Shown piece by piece: positions 7,601-15,637 of a stretch of DNA of 38,988 bases; the first letter of the stretch is position 1; each line of letters opens with the position of its first letter. The position numbers were made by a program, and so were the translations under genes. Under the pieces are notes generated by a model. It had not been told where the DNA came from, searched no databases, and worked only from the letters and a program-made list of their open reading frames with translations. This stretch comes from Actinomycetota bacterium (GTDB lineage: Bacteria > Actinomycetota > Actinomycetes > Nanopelagicales > Nanopelagicaceae). The stretch covers positions 1-38,988 of the forward strand of contig CANLHI010000008.1 of the NCBI GenBank assembly GCA_947490845.1, given 5' to 3'.

Positions 7601-8230
7601 ATGACTACCGTAGATACGAATACAAAGGGCGATAAAGCACGCCTGCCGCGTGATGAGCGCCGTGCAATATTGCTCAACGCGGCCCTAGAAGTTTTCACTG
7701 CCGCCGGATACCACTCAGCTGCGATGGATGAAATTGCTGATCGCGCAAATGTGAGTAAGCCAGTTCTATATCAGCACTTTCCTTCGAAACTTGATTTGTA
7801 TCTCGCCGTACTAGATCTGCATATTGATTCCCTAGTTTTTGCGCTACAAAAAGCAATCTCTTCAACTCCAGATAACTCTATGCGCGTACATGCAACTGTT
7901 GTTGCTTACTTTGAATTTATCGAAAAAGAGGGCGAGGCATTCCGTTTACTTTTCGAGAGCGATATGAACGTTGAACCACAGGTTCGTGAGCGCTTAAATC
8001 GTATGACCTACGACTGCGCAGCAGCTGTGAGTGCAATCATTTCCAATGACACTGGGCTTCCTCAGGAAGTCGCCATGTTGCTCGGCGTTGGACTTATTGG
8101 ATATACCCAAGTAACTGCACGCCATTGGTTAGAGCGAGATAGCAAATTAAGTCGCCAGCAAGCGGTTGAATTAGTTGAAAACTTAATGTGGCGCGGAATT
8201 TCTGGCTTTCCGCTCTCTGGAACTCAATAA
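7601..8230 (+). CDS. TetR/AcrR-family transcriptional regulator
   Basis: 209 residues. A helix-turn-helix lies at about 37-63 (MDEIADRANVSKPVLYQHFPSK), after a basic arm (KARLPRDERR). The all-helical ligand-binding and dimerisation part follows. It resembles the Rv3208-type regulator that mycobacteria carry beside DUF3107 and moeZ; the ligand is unknown. Likely targets are its own gene and the divergent moeZ-mshB operon. The palindrome at 7512-7531 is a candidate site. Confidence 0.88.
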   Translation: MTTVDTNTKGDKARLPRDERRAILLNAALEVFTAAGYHSAAMDEIADRANVSKPVLYQHFPSKLDLYLAVLDLHIDSLVFALQKAISSTPDNSMRVHATVVAYFEFIEKEGEAFRLLFESDMNVEPQVRERLNRMTYDCAAAVSAIISNDTGLPQEVAMLLGVGLIGYTQVTARHWLERDSKLSRQQAVELVENLMWRGISGFPLSGTQ

Positions 8231-8271
8231 CCCCTACTCATTTCAGAGAGATTGGCTGCACTTTTTGCCGA

Positions 8272-8277
8272 TAGGAT
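8272..8277 (+). promoter_or_regulatory. -10 box (TAGGAT) for DUF3107 and helicase genes
   Basis: TAGGAT ends six bases before the ATG at 8284 and there is no ribosome binding site, so a leaderless transcript is expected. Confidence 0.45.
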
Positions 8278-8283
8278 AGCCAC

Positions 8284-8541
8284 ATGAGTACAAAAAAATC
8301 AGATGCCGGACAAAGTACACAAGTTCGCATCGCAATCGCCAATATATCTGGCGAGTTAGTTATTGAAACAAATTCTTCAGTTGCCGATGTTAAAGCGGCG
8401 GTATCGGCAGCTTTGGCAGGCCAGACTCCCCTAGCGTTGCAAGATATTAGGGGCCATGAAATTGTTGTAGCAGCGGACAAGATTGGCTTCGTCGACATTG
8501 GTGTCGCCGCCGATCGCCGCGTTGGTTTCGGCGTTCTCTAA
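8284..8541 (+). CDS. DUF3107 protein (TB9.4 type)
   Basis: 85 residues. The body from RIAIANISGELVIET to the C-terminus GFVDIGVAADRRVGFGVL is the DUF3107 fold, small and mostly beta, with the invariant C-terminal glycine/arginine segment. The N-terminus is a short polar extension. M. tuberculosis TB9.4 (Rv3208A) occupies the same place between the TetR gene and the DEAD-box helicase. The function is unknown. The stop codon lies one base before the likely GTG start of the helicase. Confidence 0.88.
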   Translation: MSTKKSDAGQSTQVRIAIANISGELVIETNSSVADVKAAVSAALAGQTPLALQDIRGHEIVVAADKIGFVDIGVAADRRVGFGVL

Positions 8542-8542
8542 G

Positions 8543-9871
8543 GTGTCGATAACTTTTGCTGATTTGCCGCTTCGCCCCGAAACACAGGCAGCGCTAGTAG
8601 AGCATGGTTTTATCTCACCTTTCCCAATTCAAGAGATGGTTCTACCAATTGCACTTGGCGATGGCGATGTAATTGGCCAAGCCAAGACTGGTACCGGAAA
8701 AACACTTGCATTTGGAATTCCATTAATTGAGAGAGTGATCGCACCGCTTGATACCGAATGGGCAGATTTAGCTGCAAAAGGACTTCCGCAAGTTTTAGTA
8801 GTAGTCCCAACTCGCGAACTTTGTGTGCAGGTAACAAAAGATATTGATGAGTTAACTGGAAATCGTGGCATACGTACTTTGGCTGTTTACGGCGGGCGGG
8901 CATTTGAACCACAAATTGAAGCACTTAATAGCGGTGTGGAAATAGTTGTCGGAACCCCTGGTCGTTTATTAGATCTCTACCGACAAGGTCAATTAAAATT
9001 AAAGGAAGTATCTCGCGTTGTCTTAGATGAGGCTGATGAGATGCTTGATCTGGGTTTCTTGCCTGATGTCGAAAAAATATTTACTAGCACGCCTAATCGT
9101 GCCCAAACTATGCTTTTTTCGGCGACGATGCCGGGCGACATTATTGCGCTAGCGCGACGATTCATGAATCAGCCGATACATATACGCACTCAAGATAATG
9201 AAGATGAGGGTGCGGTCGTATCTCGCATCAAACAACATGTAATTCGCGCACATGCGCTAGATAAGATCGAAATGTTGGCGCGAATTCTTCAAGCCGATGG
9301 ACGAGGTCCAACTATCGTCTTCTGCCGCACAAAGCGCACCTGTCAAAAAACCTCAGATGATTTAGCCGAACGTGGATTCCGTGCAGCATCAATCCATGGT
9401 GATTTAGGGCAGGGCGCACGTGAAAAAGCGCTTAATGATTTCAAGGCCGGTAAATCAGATGTGCTCGTTGCAACAGATGTGGCAGCGCGCGGAATTGATA
9501 TCGACGGCATTACCCACGTAATCAACTATCAATGTCCCGAGGATGAAAAAACTTATGTGCACCGCATTGGTCGCACAGCGCGTGCCGGCGCAGATGGAAT
9601 CTCAGTCACATTTGTCGATTGGGATGACTTAGCTCGCTGGAAAATGATTGATACCGCTCTAGTTTTGGGTCTCGGTGAACCAGAAGAGACTTATTCATCA
9701 TCAGAACATCTTTATCAAATGTTAAATATTCCAGCAGGTTCAAACGGACGTATTACCAAGCAGAAGCCTGTGGCTAAGACCGAAAAGGTTGCCGCACCTG
9801 AGAGAGCTGCTAAGCCGGCAGCAGATAAAACTCCAAGAAATCGTACCCGCACCAAGAAGTTTTCTTCTTAA
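8543..9871 (+). CDS. rhlE: DEAD-box RNA helicase (RhlE type)
   Basis: 442 residues from the GTG at 8543, which follows the DUF3107 stop by one base. A TTG at 8483 would overlap DUF3107 by 59 bases and adds a low-complexity stretch with no family similarity. Motifs in order: Q motif (FPIQEM), motif I AKTGTGKT, PTREL, TPGRLLD, DEAD in LDEADEM, SATM, then helicase domain 2 with VATDVAARGIDI and HRIGRTARAG. The C-terminal 35 residues are Lys/Arg/Ala-rich, a typical RNA-binding tail. It probably remodels RNA during ribosome assembly or decay. Its TAA is three bases from the stop of the convergent ParA-like gene. Confidence 0.92.
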   Translation: MSITFADLPLRPETQAALVEHGFISPFPIQEMVLPIALGDGDVIGQAKTGTGKTLAFGIPLIERVIAPLDTEWADLAAKGLPQVLVVVPTRELCVQVTKDIDELTGNRGIRTLAVYGGRAFEPQIEALNSGVEIVVGTPGRLLDLYRQGQLKLKEVSRVVLDEADEMLDLGFLPDVEKIFTSTPNRAQTMLFSATMPGDIIALARRFMNQPIHIRTQDNEDEGAVVSRIKQHVIRAHALDKIEMLARILQADGRGPTIVFCRTKRTCQKTSDDLAERGFRAASIHGDLGQGAREKALNDFKAGKSDVLVATDVAARGIDIDGITHVINYQCPEDEKTYVHRIGRTARAGADGISVTFVDWDDLARWKMIDTALVLGLGEPEETYSSSEHLYQMLNIPAGSNGRITKQKPVAKTEKVAAPERAAKPAADKTPRNRTRTKKFSS

Positions 9872-9874
9872 TTT

Positions 9875-10540
9875 TTATTCCAGACCTAAGATTTCTAGCA
9901 CGGAATATGCGGCACTTCTATAACTCTCTGACACTTCAGAACTTTTGCTAACGGTTAAAACGGATAAATTTGAACTTGCCGCACTTTCTACCTCATCACT
10001 GCGCAAAATTGCCACATCTAATACCGGCGAGAGCTCTTCGTAATTGACATCACCGATGGCAACCGCGGTTATGGGCTTATCGGTCATTTTTCGCAATTGA
10101 ATTAGCCCGCGTAGCGAATGAAGAGATTGCCAGACAGGAGCGAGTATCTGGTCAGCGGCACGAATTGCCGCGCCTAGCGCTGGGGTCAGTGTTGAAGGAA
10201 TATCCAATATAACTAAATCGTAATCCTTCGGTAACTTAAGTAATAACTGGGAGAGTGAATCTTCGCCTAAGTTTGCTGCTAATCGTGAATCTGATGCGAT
10301 GAAATCAAAGCGTTCAGAAGTTGTAACTAGATTTTCTTCAGTTAATTTAACGCCTGAGATAAATTCGGTAAATGTTACTCGTGGATTTTCATACCCGAGG
10401 CGAAAGGTAAGTGGCGCCGCAGGATCCAGATCTATTAGGAGAGCCTTCTTACCAAATTCGGCAAATGACACAGCTAAGCAGTGCGCAAGAGTTGTCTTTC
10501 CTACCCCGCCAGCCGGATTGGCAATTGCAATTGTCTTCAC
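9875..10540 (-). CDS. ParA/Soj-like ATPase lacking the signature lysine
   Basis: 221 residues from a GTG at 10540 that overlaps the upstream TGA as GTGA; an ATG at 10561 would add seven residues. The P-loop reads NPAGGVGKTT where ParA/MinD proteins have KGGxGKT: the first, dimer-activating lysine is alanine, while the catalytic P-loop lysine remains. The A' motif is LIDLDPAAPLT and Walker B is LVILDIPS. It occupies the place of the soj/parA-related Rv3213c of mycobacteria beside RhlE. There is no parB nearby, so a role in chromosome segregation is not supported. It probably binds ATP but may not form the usual ATP-sandwich dimer. Confidence 0.78.
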   Translation of the reverse strand: MKTIAIANPAGGVGKTTLAHCLAVSFAEFGKKALLIDLDPAAPLTFRLGYENPRVTFTEFISGVKLTEENLVTTSERFDFIASDSRLAANLGEDSLSQLLLKLPKDYDLVILDIPSTLTPALGAAIRAADQILAPVWQSLHSLRGLIQLRKMTDKPITAVAIGDVNYEELSPVLDVAILRSDEVESAASSNLSVLTVSKSSEVSESYRSAAYSVLEILGLE

Positions 10541-11334
10541 TTGGCCGACACCAATCCCCATCGCACTTGCGCAGCCTTATAAACAGGGGGTGCCAATATC
10601 GCATCTGGAATTGCGCCTAAAGTATTGCGAATTGCTTTAAGGGAAATATCTGTTGCAAAATTTTGCCCAGGCAATGTAGGGGTTCCGTAAAGGGATCTTG
10701 CCCACGCTGGCAGAGAACTAGCAGCGATAAGTGCAAGTGAAGCCCAGGCAGGCGCCGCCGGAGTTACAAAGCGAACTGCAGTTGGCAGTGGCGGAATTGT
10801 TAAGAAAATGGCAGCACGTTTGGCATCATCTGAAGCGCTAAGTTCTGGTGAGATATCTAAGAAATACTTTTTCATCTGCTCAACAGTTGCAGGAACGTGC
10901 TCTGTGCTTATTCCGACGGCTTCAGCAAATGCCACCATTTCAGTAACGTATTGATCCTGTTGCTCAGAACTTAGAGAAAGTCCAGATCGAACTGCAATAT
11001 CTAGAAAAGAATCCACCATCGACATATGAACCCAGAGCAAGAGATGTGGGTCATCTAACCCAAGTGCGGTGTGAATCTTTCGCACGCGAGCAGATAAGGC
11101 ATCTGCTTCATCTCGACTTCCAAAAGTTATCGTTGAAACATAATCTCCGGTACGTTGCAATCGGCCCCAAGCATCTTCACGGAAATTTGAATTCTTGGCT
11201 ACGCCATCCATAGCATCTGGGTGCAGCGCCTGCTGTAACAAAGCGCGGATACCACCGATCGCCATCGCCGGATCTGAGTGAATCTTCCAGGCAATAGTCT
11301 CGGGAGAGAAAAACCCGCGTGGATCCTTTGACAT
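10537..11334 (-). CDS. MpaB/Lcp-like (DUF2236) oxygenase-family protein
   Basis: 265 residues, mainly helical. Family features are ARVRKIHTALG (about 101-111), the histidine-bearing LLLWVHMSMVDSFLD (about 119-133), and the C-terminal LTIPPLPTAVRFVTP region. This family includes MpaB, involved in mycophenolic acid side-chain cleavage, and the haem-binding latex-clearing proteins; most bacterial members have no known substrate. It overlaps the downstream ParA-like gene by GTGA, so the two probably work or are at least made together. A TAGAAT -10 box (11347-11342) lies seven bases before the ATG. Confidence 0.75.
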   Translation of the reverse strand: MSKDPRGFFSPETIAWKIHSDPAMAIGGIRALLQQALHPDAMDGVAKNSNFREDAWGRLQRTGDYVSTITFGSRDEADALSARVRKIHTALGLDDPHLLLWVHMSMVDSFLDIAVRSGLSLSSEQQDQYVTEMVAFAEAVGISTEHVPATVEQMKKYFLDISPELSASDDAKRAAIFLTIPPLPTAVRFVTPAAPAWASLALIAASSLPAWARSLYGTPTLPGQNFATDISLKAIRNTLGAIPDAILAPPVYKAAQVRWGLVSAK

Positions 11335-11341
11335 GTGCAGA

Positions 11342-11347
11342 ATTCTA
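11342..11347 (-). promoter_or_regulatory. -10 box (TAGAAT) for the MpaB-like/ParA-like pair
   Basis: On the minus strand TAGAAT ends seven bases before the ATG at 11334, with no Shine-Dalgarno sequence between. It predicts a leaderless transcript starting inside the 25-base gap after marC. Confidence 0.42.
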
Positions 11348-11359
11348 TATGGGCTTTAC

Positions 11360-11977
11360 TTATTGTGCAGTGAAAGCTTTTATGGCATCGACCAACATCT
11401 GAACTGCGATTGCCGCAAGCAACAATCCGGCGATTCTCGCTAGCAGTGTTACGCCAGCATCTTTAATAATCCCCAAAATAGTCGTTGACGCCATTAATGA
11501 GATTGCAATCACGATATGCACTGCAACAACTGCTGCGATTAGGCCCATGCTCTGTGCCGGAGTTTGGATCTGCTGCACGAAGATCATCGTTGCCACGATC
11601 GCACCAGGGCCTGCTAGTAGTGGAGTTCCAAGCGGAACGAGTGCAATATTTTTATCCTTCGAATCATCCCCGCCCATATCTCGACCCGTTAAGAGTTCGA
11701 GGGAGACGTATAGAAGTAAAAGTCCACCCGCTGCTTGCAACGCTTCCATTGAAACGTTCATGTACTCCAAAATAAATCGACCGAAGAGCGAGAAGAATGT
11801 AATTACGACAAGTGAGACCAGCGCTGCTTGCCAAGCAAGTTGCACGCGTTCTTTCTTTGTGCGGTCTGCAACTAGACTTAAAAATATTGGAGTAGCACCT
11901 GGCGGATCAAGAATTACTAAAAGGGTTACGAAAGCCTGAATCGAGAAGGTAACTGCGCTAACTTCAATAACGTTCAC
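11360..11977 (-). CDS. MarC-family integral membrane protein
   Basis: 205 residues with about six transmembrane helices. The first helix has the family signature LLVILDPPGATPIFLSL and the second half has LVPLGTPLLAGPGAI, the inverted-repeat layout of MarC/SNARE-like (UPF0056) proteins. The family was once linked to multiple antibiotic resistance, but the role is unsettled; amino-acid export has been suggested for some members. The GTG start at 11977 overlaps the TGA of the PHP gene (GTGA), so the two are coupled. Confidence 0.88.
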   Translation of the reverse strand: MNVIEVSAVTFSIQAFVTLLVILDPPGATPIFLSLVADRTKKERVQLAWQAALVSLVVITFFSLFGRFILEYMNVSMEALQAAGGLLLLYVSLELLTGRDMGGDDSKDKNIALVPLGTPLLAGPGAIVATMIFVQQIQTPAQSMGLIAAVVAVHIVIAISLMASTTILGIIKDAGVTLLARIAGLLLAAIAVQMLVDAIKAFTAQ

Positions 11978-12819
11978 TTTGTTACGACCCTTCGAGCACT
12001 TGCTAATGATTCAAGGCGAGCCCATTGCTCGGGATCGGTGAGATTTTCTCCCAGTTCATTTAGTTTACCGTTACCGTGGTAGTCACTTGACCCAGTTTGA
12101 ACTAACCCAAGTTGGTCTGCGATTTGAGCTAGTTGTTCACGCTCGGCTTGTGAATGGTCTCGATGATTTACTTCGATCCCGTGCAGTCCTGCAGAAACTA
12201 GGTTTGTGAAGGTTGCCGCTGAAATTACTTCACCACGTCTTGATGCAAATGGATGTGCAATAACTGCAACACCACCCGCTTGATTTATCTGGCGGATGGC
12301 ATCTTCAGGCGTGGGGGCTGCATGAGTCACGTAATACTTTGAATCGTTATGCAAGAGTTCAAGAAATGCTTCATCGCGTGTTGCCACAACTTTATTTCGC
12401 ACAAGCGCATCAGCAAGATGGGGTCTGCCCAAAGTTGCACCTACTGGAGTTGCAGCCATCACATCTTCTATTGAAATATTTATGCCATCAGCGGCAAGCA
12501 AGTCAATCATCTTGCGCATACGTGGAATTCGAGTATCGCGAGACTCTGCCAACATATTTTGCATATGTTTATCTTCACCATCGAATAACAAACCAAGCAT
12601 ATGCACGCTAATTCCATCAAGAGTTAGCGTTGATATTTCAGCGCCTAACACTAAGGAGAGTGATGGGCGAAGCGCTGTAACGGCTTCACTCCAACCAGAA
12701 GTGCTGTCGTGATCGGTAATCGCCAAGGTTGTGATGCCGGCTGAAAGTGCCTTATTAATGAGCGCAGCAGGTGAGTCCGTTCCATCACTTGCCGTTGTAT
12801 GCGTATGTAAGTCGATCAT
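11974..12819 (-). CDS. PHP-domain phosphoesterase (RNase AM/YciV-like)
   Basis: 281 residues. Metal-binding PHP motifs are HTHTTASDG near the N-terminus, ITDHDS near 38, the central AVIAHPFASRRG, and SSDYHGNGK at the C-terminal end. An inserted domain follows about residue 95. The family member RNase AM (YciV/TrpH) removes nucleotides from 5' ends and hydrolyses nucleoside 3',5'-bisphosphates; that activity is inferred here from architecture. The ATG at 12819 has a TAGAAT box (12834-12829) nine bases upstream, giving at most a very short leader. It is coupled to marC. Confidence 0.82.
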   Translation of the reverse strand: MIDLHTHTTASDGTDSPAALINKALSAGITTLAITDHDSTSGWSEAVTALRPSLSLVLGAEISTLTLDGISVHMLGLLFDGEDKHMQNMLAESRDTRIPRMRKMIDLLAADGINISIEDVMAATPVGATLGRPHLADALVRNKVVATRDEAFLELLHNDSKYYVTHAAPTPEDAIRQINQAGGVAVIAHPFASRRGEVISAATFTNLVSAGLHGIEVNHRDHSQAEREQLAQIADQLGLVQTGSSDYHGNGKLNELGENLTDPEQWARLESLASARRVVTK

Positions 12820-12837
12820 TTCAAATTCATTCTATTC

Positions 12838-13740
12838 TTACTCGTCAATCATTACTCGGGTGGGTCTAGTACGCATAACAACTAGCGCACAACCAAAAAG
12901 AATTAAGACGATTCCGGGTATAACCCCAATAGGCGGACGCTGATTCAACCACCAAAGAGCTAAAATCGAACTTACTGGAACTTCGAAGAAGACGATCAAA
13001 GATACAACAGCTGGAGAAACTCGTTTCAGAACTGAGTTAAACATTGTGTGGCCTAAGATCTGAGCACCGAGAATTAGCCCCAAGAGGATCCACCATTCGC
13101 GCGCGCTGAAATTCAGAAGTTCGTTGCCAGCAATTATCGCCATAGGTAGCGCGGTAACGGCGCAGAAGAAATAACAGATGGATGTGTATGTGGCTGTCTC
13201 TAAAGTTCGCTGTGCCCGAGCGCCAATTAACATATATATGGCGGCAAGGGCGGCAGAAATAATTGCTGCTAAGTCACCAAGAAAAGCGCGCAATGAAATT
13301 TGTAAATCAATTCCAGAAATTAATAGAACGCCGCCAAAAGATACAAACATACCCAACCAAGCGCGAGATGGGATATGGCCTCCGGAAAATTTAAGAAAGA
13401 GCGCAGCAAAGATAGGCTGAAGTGCAACGAGTGCGGTTCCCGCTGCAACTGTTGTCATGCGCATCGCTAAGAAGAATCCGTAGAAATGTAGCGCCAAAAT
13501 TACGCCGGCAAGAATCGCCCATTTCGCGCCAGTTCGATCAATGCGATGACGCAGTGCAAAGGGCGCAGTCATCAGCGCTCCGCCAAAATTTCGCCAGAAA
13601 ATCAGTGAGAGAACCGGCATAGAACTCATGGCAATTAGCGGCCCAGATGTGCCAATTCCAAAAACTCCTATTCCTAGGCGAATTAAATCTGGACGCGCAG
13701 GTATTTGTGTGTGGTTATCACGATTTAAAGGCTGCGACAT
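12838..13740 (-). CDS. EamA/DMT-family transporter
   Basis: 300 residues from the ATG at 13740. About ten transmembrane helices are arranged as two EamA repeats, with the repeat signatures AAGTALVALQPIFAALFLK and SPAVVSLIVFFEVPVSSIL. Such proteins export metabolites or amino acids; the substrate cannot be predicted. An upstream in-frame start at 13803 would run into the divergent gene and adds a non-hydrophobic stretch, so it is rejected. A TACGGT -10 box (13753-13748) lies seven bases before the ATG. Confidence 0.85.
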   Translation of the reverse strand: MSQPLNRDNHTQIPARPDLIRLGIGVFGIGTSGPLIAMSSMPVLSLIFWRNFGGALMTAPFALRHRIDRTGAKWAILAGVILALHFYGFFLAMRMTTVAAGTALVALQPIFAALFLKFSGGHIPSRAWLGMFVSFGGVLLISGIDLQISLRAFLGDLAAIISAALAAIYMLIGARAQRTLETATYTSICYFFCAVTALPMAIIAGNELLNFSAREWWILLGLILGAQILGHTMFNSVLKRVSPAVVSLIVFFEVPVSSILALWWLNQRPPIGVIPGIVLILFGCALVVMRTRPTRVMIDE

Positions 13741-13747
13741 GACAGTA

Positions 13748-13764
13748 ACCGTAGCCGATACCCT
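13748..13764. promoter_or_regulatory. Back-to-back -10 boxes between the DMT gene and the PRC/MgtE_N gene
   Basis: The 47-base divergent gap contains a minus-strand TACGGT (13753-13748), seven bases from the DMT ATG, and a plus-strand TACCCT (13759-13764). The plus-strand box is six bases from an ATG at 13771 that opens a six-codon reading frame, and lies upstream of a GGGAGG ribosome binding site for the gene at 13788. The boxes are five bases apart on opposite strands. Confidence 0.4.
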
Positions 13765-13787
13765 TAGCCAATGAAGGGAGGCCCAAA

Positions 13788-15137
13788 ATGAGTGGCAACA
13801 CAATAAATCGCGTCTTTATTGCACGCTTGGCAGGAACAGCAGTCTTTGATCCAAATGGAGATCCGGTTGGAAAGGTGCGCGATGCTGTCGCGACTTTGCG
13901 TTCCAATAATCAGCCACCTCGCATCCTTGGCCTCGTCGTTGAAGTTCCTTTGCGCCGTAGAGTATTTGTACCAATTACTCGAGTTACATCTATTGAATCA
14001 GGTGCAGTTGTAATTACTGGTTTGGTAAATATGCGCCGCTTTGAATCTCGTGCTGGTGAATTATTAGTACTAGGTGAGTTGCTTGATCGCTCGATTACTT
14101 TAAACGAAAATAGCGAATCCGTAGTTGTCGAAGATATGGGCATGGAACAAAACCGAACCGGCGATTGGTTTATCAACCGTGTTCATATTATGAAAAAGGG
14201 AAGCGGGCTGCGCCGTAAAGGTGCCACTTCAACTCTTGCCTGGGAAGAAGTAGCTGGCTTTGCTCTGCATGAGCACAATCAAGGCGTTACCAACCTTCTT
14301 GCCACGATCAGTAACCTGCGCGCTGCCGATTTAGCTGCAGTTATTCAAGACTTAGCACCAAAGCGTCGCGTCGAAGTTGCGCGCGCCCTCGATGACGAAC
14401 GATTGGCAGATGTTCTACAAGAAATGGATGAAGCCGAACGTGTTGCTCTTCTTGCTGAACTCGAAGGTGAACGCGCAGCAGATGTTTTAGGTGAAATGGA
14501 TCCGGATGATGCCGCAGATTTACTTCGCGAAGTTGGAGAAGAGCGTGCGCAAGCGCTGATTGAACTTATGGAGCCAGAAGATGCCGAAGATGTTCTGCGC
14601 TTGATGACTTATGAAGATTATTCTGCAGGCGGAATGATGACGACTGAGCCAATTGTGATGAGCGCTGACAATTCAGTTGCGGACGCGTTGGCTAGCGTTC
14701 GCGCTAGTGAAGTTTCACCAGCGCTGGCTTCGCAAGTATTTGTTTGTCGTCAACCCCTTGAAACTCCCACAGGGCGCTATATCGGCCTCGTTCACTATCA
14801 AAGACTGCTGCGCGAGCCACCTTCAACGCTGCTCGGATCAATTGTTGATACTGACACTCAAGGGCTAAATCCCAACGCATCATTGCACGAAGTTTCGTCA
14901 TACTTAGCAAGTTATAACTTGTTATCTCTACCTGTTGTCGATGCTAATGATCGGCTCCTGGGAGCAGTAACAGTCGATGACGTTCTGGATCACTTGTTAC
15001 CTGAAAACTGGCGTTTAGAGCACCGTGATTCAAATCGCGGTTCTGGACCGATGTTAAATCTACGAGACGTTACTGGAACAGAAGTTGACCCCGAAGATAT
15101 TGAATTAGATCAATCTATGGAAGAGGAGGCGCGCTAA
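13788..15137 (+). CDS. PRC-barrel/MgtE_N/CBS cytosolic protein
   Basis: 449 residues and no membrane segment. Two PRC-barrel-like beta domains occupy about 1-155, followed by the charged helical repeats of the MgtE N-terminal domain (about 170-270, with repeats ending in DVL or LLREVGEE), then a CBS pair (about 285-410) containing TTEPIVM and VVDANDRLLGAVTVDDVL. It is MgtE without the channel and resembles Rv1232c of mycobacteria. A role in sensing Mg2+ or nucleotides is inferred from the CBS and MgtE_N parts. The ribosome binding site GGGAGG at 13777-13782 fixes the ATG. It is coupled to the DUF1003 membrane protein by TAATG, suggesting a sensor and membrane-partner pair. Confidence 0.85.
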   Translation: MSGNTINRVFIARLAGTAVFDPNGDPVGKVRDAVATLRSNNQPPRILGLVVEVPLRRRVFVPITRVTSIESGAVVITGLVNMRRFESRAGELLVLGELLDRSITLNENSESVVVEDMGMEQNRTGDWFINRVHIMKKGSGLRRKGATSTLAWEEVAGFALHEHNQGVTNLLATISNLRAADLAAVIQDLAPKRRVEVARALDDERLADVLQEMDEAERVALLAELEGERAADVLGEMDPDDAADLLREVGEERAQALIELMEPEDAEDVLRLMTYEDYSAGGMMTTEPIVMSADNSVADALASVRASEVSPALASQVFVCRQPLETPTGRYIGLVHYQRLLREPPSTLLGSIVDTDTQGLNPNASLHEVSSYLASYNLLSLPVVDANDRLLGAVTVDDVLDHLLPENWRLEHRDSNRGSGPMLNLRDVTGTEVDPEDIELDQSMEEEAR

Positions 15138-15637
15138 TGGCACGTTCAATCATTTCCCGCCAAAGCGGACTAGATACTCCGCGCGAATCCCGTAGATCAC
15201 TGCGCCCAAATTATGATCCAGAAGTAATTGGTAAATTATCCGAGCGCTTCGCTCGCTTCTTAGGCACCGCTCGCTTCTTGGTTTATATGACGGTATTTGT
15301 TCTGTCCTGGGTTATCTGGAATGTTGTTGCTCCACGTGACTTACGTTTTGATGACTACCCATTTATTTTCTTGACTTTGGTTTTGTCGTTGCAAGCATCT
15401 TATGCGGCACCACTAATTCTGCTTGCACAAAATCGTCAAGCCGACCGCGATCGAATTTCTCTTAATGAAGATCGAGCACAGAACGCTCGCTCAATTGCTG
15501 ACACTGAATATCTGACTCGCGAACTTGCCAGCCTTCGTATCGCACTTGGAGATGTGGCAACCAGAGATTTCATGCGCAACGAACTTGAAGATTTACTAAA
15601 AGATTTACGTGCTAAGCCCCAGTCTGACTCCAAGTAA
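15137..15637 (+). CDS. DUF1003 membrane protein
   Basis: 166 residues. Two transmembrane helices lie at about 49-67 and 78-98 and contain the DUF1003 motif DDYPFIFLTLVLSLQASYAAP followed by ILLAQNRQADRDR. The C-terminal 60 residues form a charged helix, probably a coiled coil. The function is unknown; the conserved pairing with the preceding MgtE_N/CBS protein points to ion homeostasis. The ribosome binding site gaggag precedes the ATG. The last 33 bases overlap the 3' end of the convergent mrp gene. Confidence 0.85.
   Translation: MARSIISRQSGLDTPRESRRSLRPNYDPEVIGKLSERFARFLGTARFLVYMTVFVLSWVIWNVVAPRDLRFDDYPFIFLTLVLSLQASYAAPLILLAQNRQADRDRISLNEDRAQNARSIADTEYLTRELASLRIALGDVATRDFMRNELEDLLKDLRAKPQSDSK

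Noticed and set aside
7585-7613. Inverted repeat TCTACG-N17-CGTAGA across the TetR start codon
   Set aside because: Arms are only six bases and half the repeat is coding sequence; probably chance.
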